Source of the DNA: Candidatus Cloacimonadota bacterium
Lineage (GTDB): Bacteria > Cloacimonadota > Cloacimonadia > Cloacimonadales > WRIO01
Assembly: GCA_009782695.1 (NCBI GenBank)
Contig: WRIO01000088.1
Span: forward strand, 1 to 5,660
Length of the DNA: 5,660 nucleotides
Direction: 5' to 3'
Shown here: positions 5,510 to 5,660 of the stretch, piece after piece
Position numbering within the stretch: the stretch's first letter is position 1
Layout: every line of letters begins with the position of its first letter
The notes under the pieces: model-generated
Database searches by the model: none
What the model was told of the DNA's origin: nothing
The model's input: the letters and a program-made list of their open reading frames with translations, nothing else
Made by a program: the position numbers and the translations under genes

Positions 5510-5625
5510 GTGGTGCACCACGAAAACGATGTGGATGATGTGTCTTCTTCGCAGAATGTGGAAGATGTGTTTATCTCAACCTTATTTATTATTTATAATT
5601 TTTTTAGTCCGTCCGCAGGACACCC
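5510..5625 (+). repeat. Dispersed hairpin-rich intergenic repeat, copy 3 (diverged)
   Basis: The core 5524-5580 aligns with 717-780 of copy 2, sharing AAACGA, ATGTGTCT, CTTCGCAGAA and GATGTGTTTATCTC, with small deletions. After an AT-rich insert-like stretch (5581-5608), 5609-5625 matches 817-833 exactly, including the GTCC-GCA-GGAC hairpin (5611-5621). It begins with a perfect 12-bp palindrome GTGGTGCACCAC (5510-5521). The first stem here is CCAC/GTGG (5518-5521 with 5531-5534) where copies 1 and 2 have CCCA/TGGG. The middle stem is TCTTC/GAAGA (5543-5547 with 5561-5565). It lies upstream of cmk, in the same orientation as the other copies, and is bracketed by heptamer arrays. Confidence 0.75.
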
Positions 5626-5630
5626 GCCTA

Positions 5631-5660
5631 TTTATAATTTATAATTTATAATTTATAATT
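5631..5660. repeat. Heptamer tandem array TTTATAA x4, running off the window
   Basis: Four perfect TTTATAA units (5631-5658) followed by TT reach the window edge, so the full length is unknown. The unit differs from the TTTCTAA heptamer by one base and has the same period, which points to one family of heptamer arrays bordering the dispersed repeat. Confidence 0.85.

Noticed and set aside
5510..5521. GTGGTGCACCAC palindrome as a terminator
   Set aside because: It has no T tract on either side and no loop beyond the symmetric centre; it is better treated as part of repeat copy 3.
64..5625. CRISPR array or IS element to explain the repeats
   Set aside because: The copies are far apart, irregular in spacing and over 100 bp long, with no transposase gene and no consistent long terminal inverted repeats in the window.

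Overview
The window is a bacterial chromosome segment of low-to-moderate G+C. Every gene I can support reads leftward, on the minus strand. On the right is a compact housekeeping operon, cmk > plsC > ispH > rpsA (5411 down to 947). Its genes are nearly fused: a 1-nt gap between cmk and plsC, a 4-nt GTGA overlap between plsC and ispH, and a 32-nt overlap between ispH and rpsA. The operon ends in a strong intrinsic terminator (893-928). It joins pyrimidine nucleotide supply (CMP kinase), phospholipid synthesis (lysophosphatidate acyltransferase), isoprenoid precursor synthesis by the MEP pathway (IspH) and translation (ribosomal protein S1).

The left part holds a small type II toxin-antitoxin module, hicB > hicA (614 down to 178), with a 1-nt stop/start overlap. 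An inverted repeat that may be its operator lies just upstream.

The spaces between these blocks are filled by a dispersed, hairpin-rich intergenic repeat. Copy 1 (64-176), copy 2 (711-834) and copy 3 (5510-5625) all lie in the same orientation. Copies 1 and 2 are nearly identical over 72 bp and directly flank hicBA. Copy 3 is more diverged and sits upstream of cmk. Copies 2 and 3 are bordered by short arrays of a heptamer, TTTCTAA or TTTATAA. The 332-bp gene-free stretch 615-946 contains, in order, the hicBA ribosome binding site and promoter/operator region, repeat copy 2, a heptamer array and the rpsA terminator. The 5412-5660 stretch contains a weak promoter candidate, heptamer arrays and repeat copy 3. 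I saw no tRNA, rRNA, CRISPR array or transposase gene.

Taxonomy is uncertain. The cmk-plsC-ispH-rpsA order, and the near-fusion of ispH with the S1 gene, recall Clostridia and Negativicutes, where IspH-S1 fusion proteins occur. A six-domain S1 is more typical of diderm phyla. A diderm relative of Bacillota or another gut-type diderm lineage would fit, but this is inference from gene content only.

The most interesting material is the repeat family. It flanks a toxin-antitoxin cassette, its copies keep hairpins at matching places with changed sequence, and copy 2 is open in all three plus frames until a heptamer array supplies a TAA in each frame.
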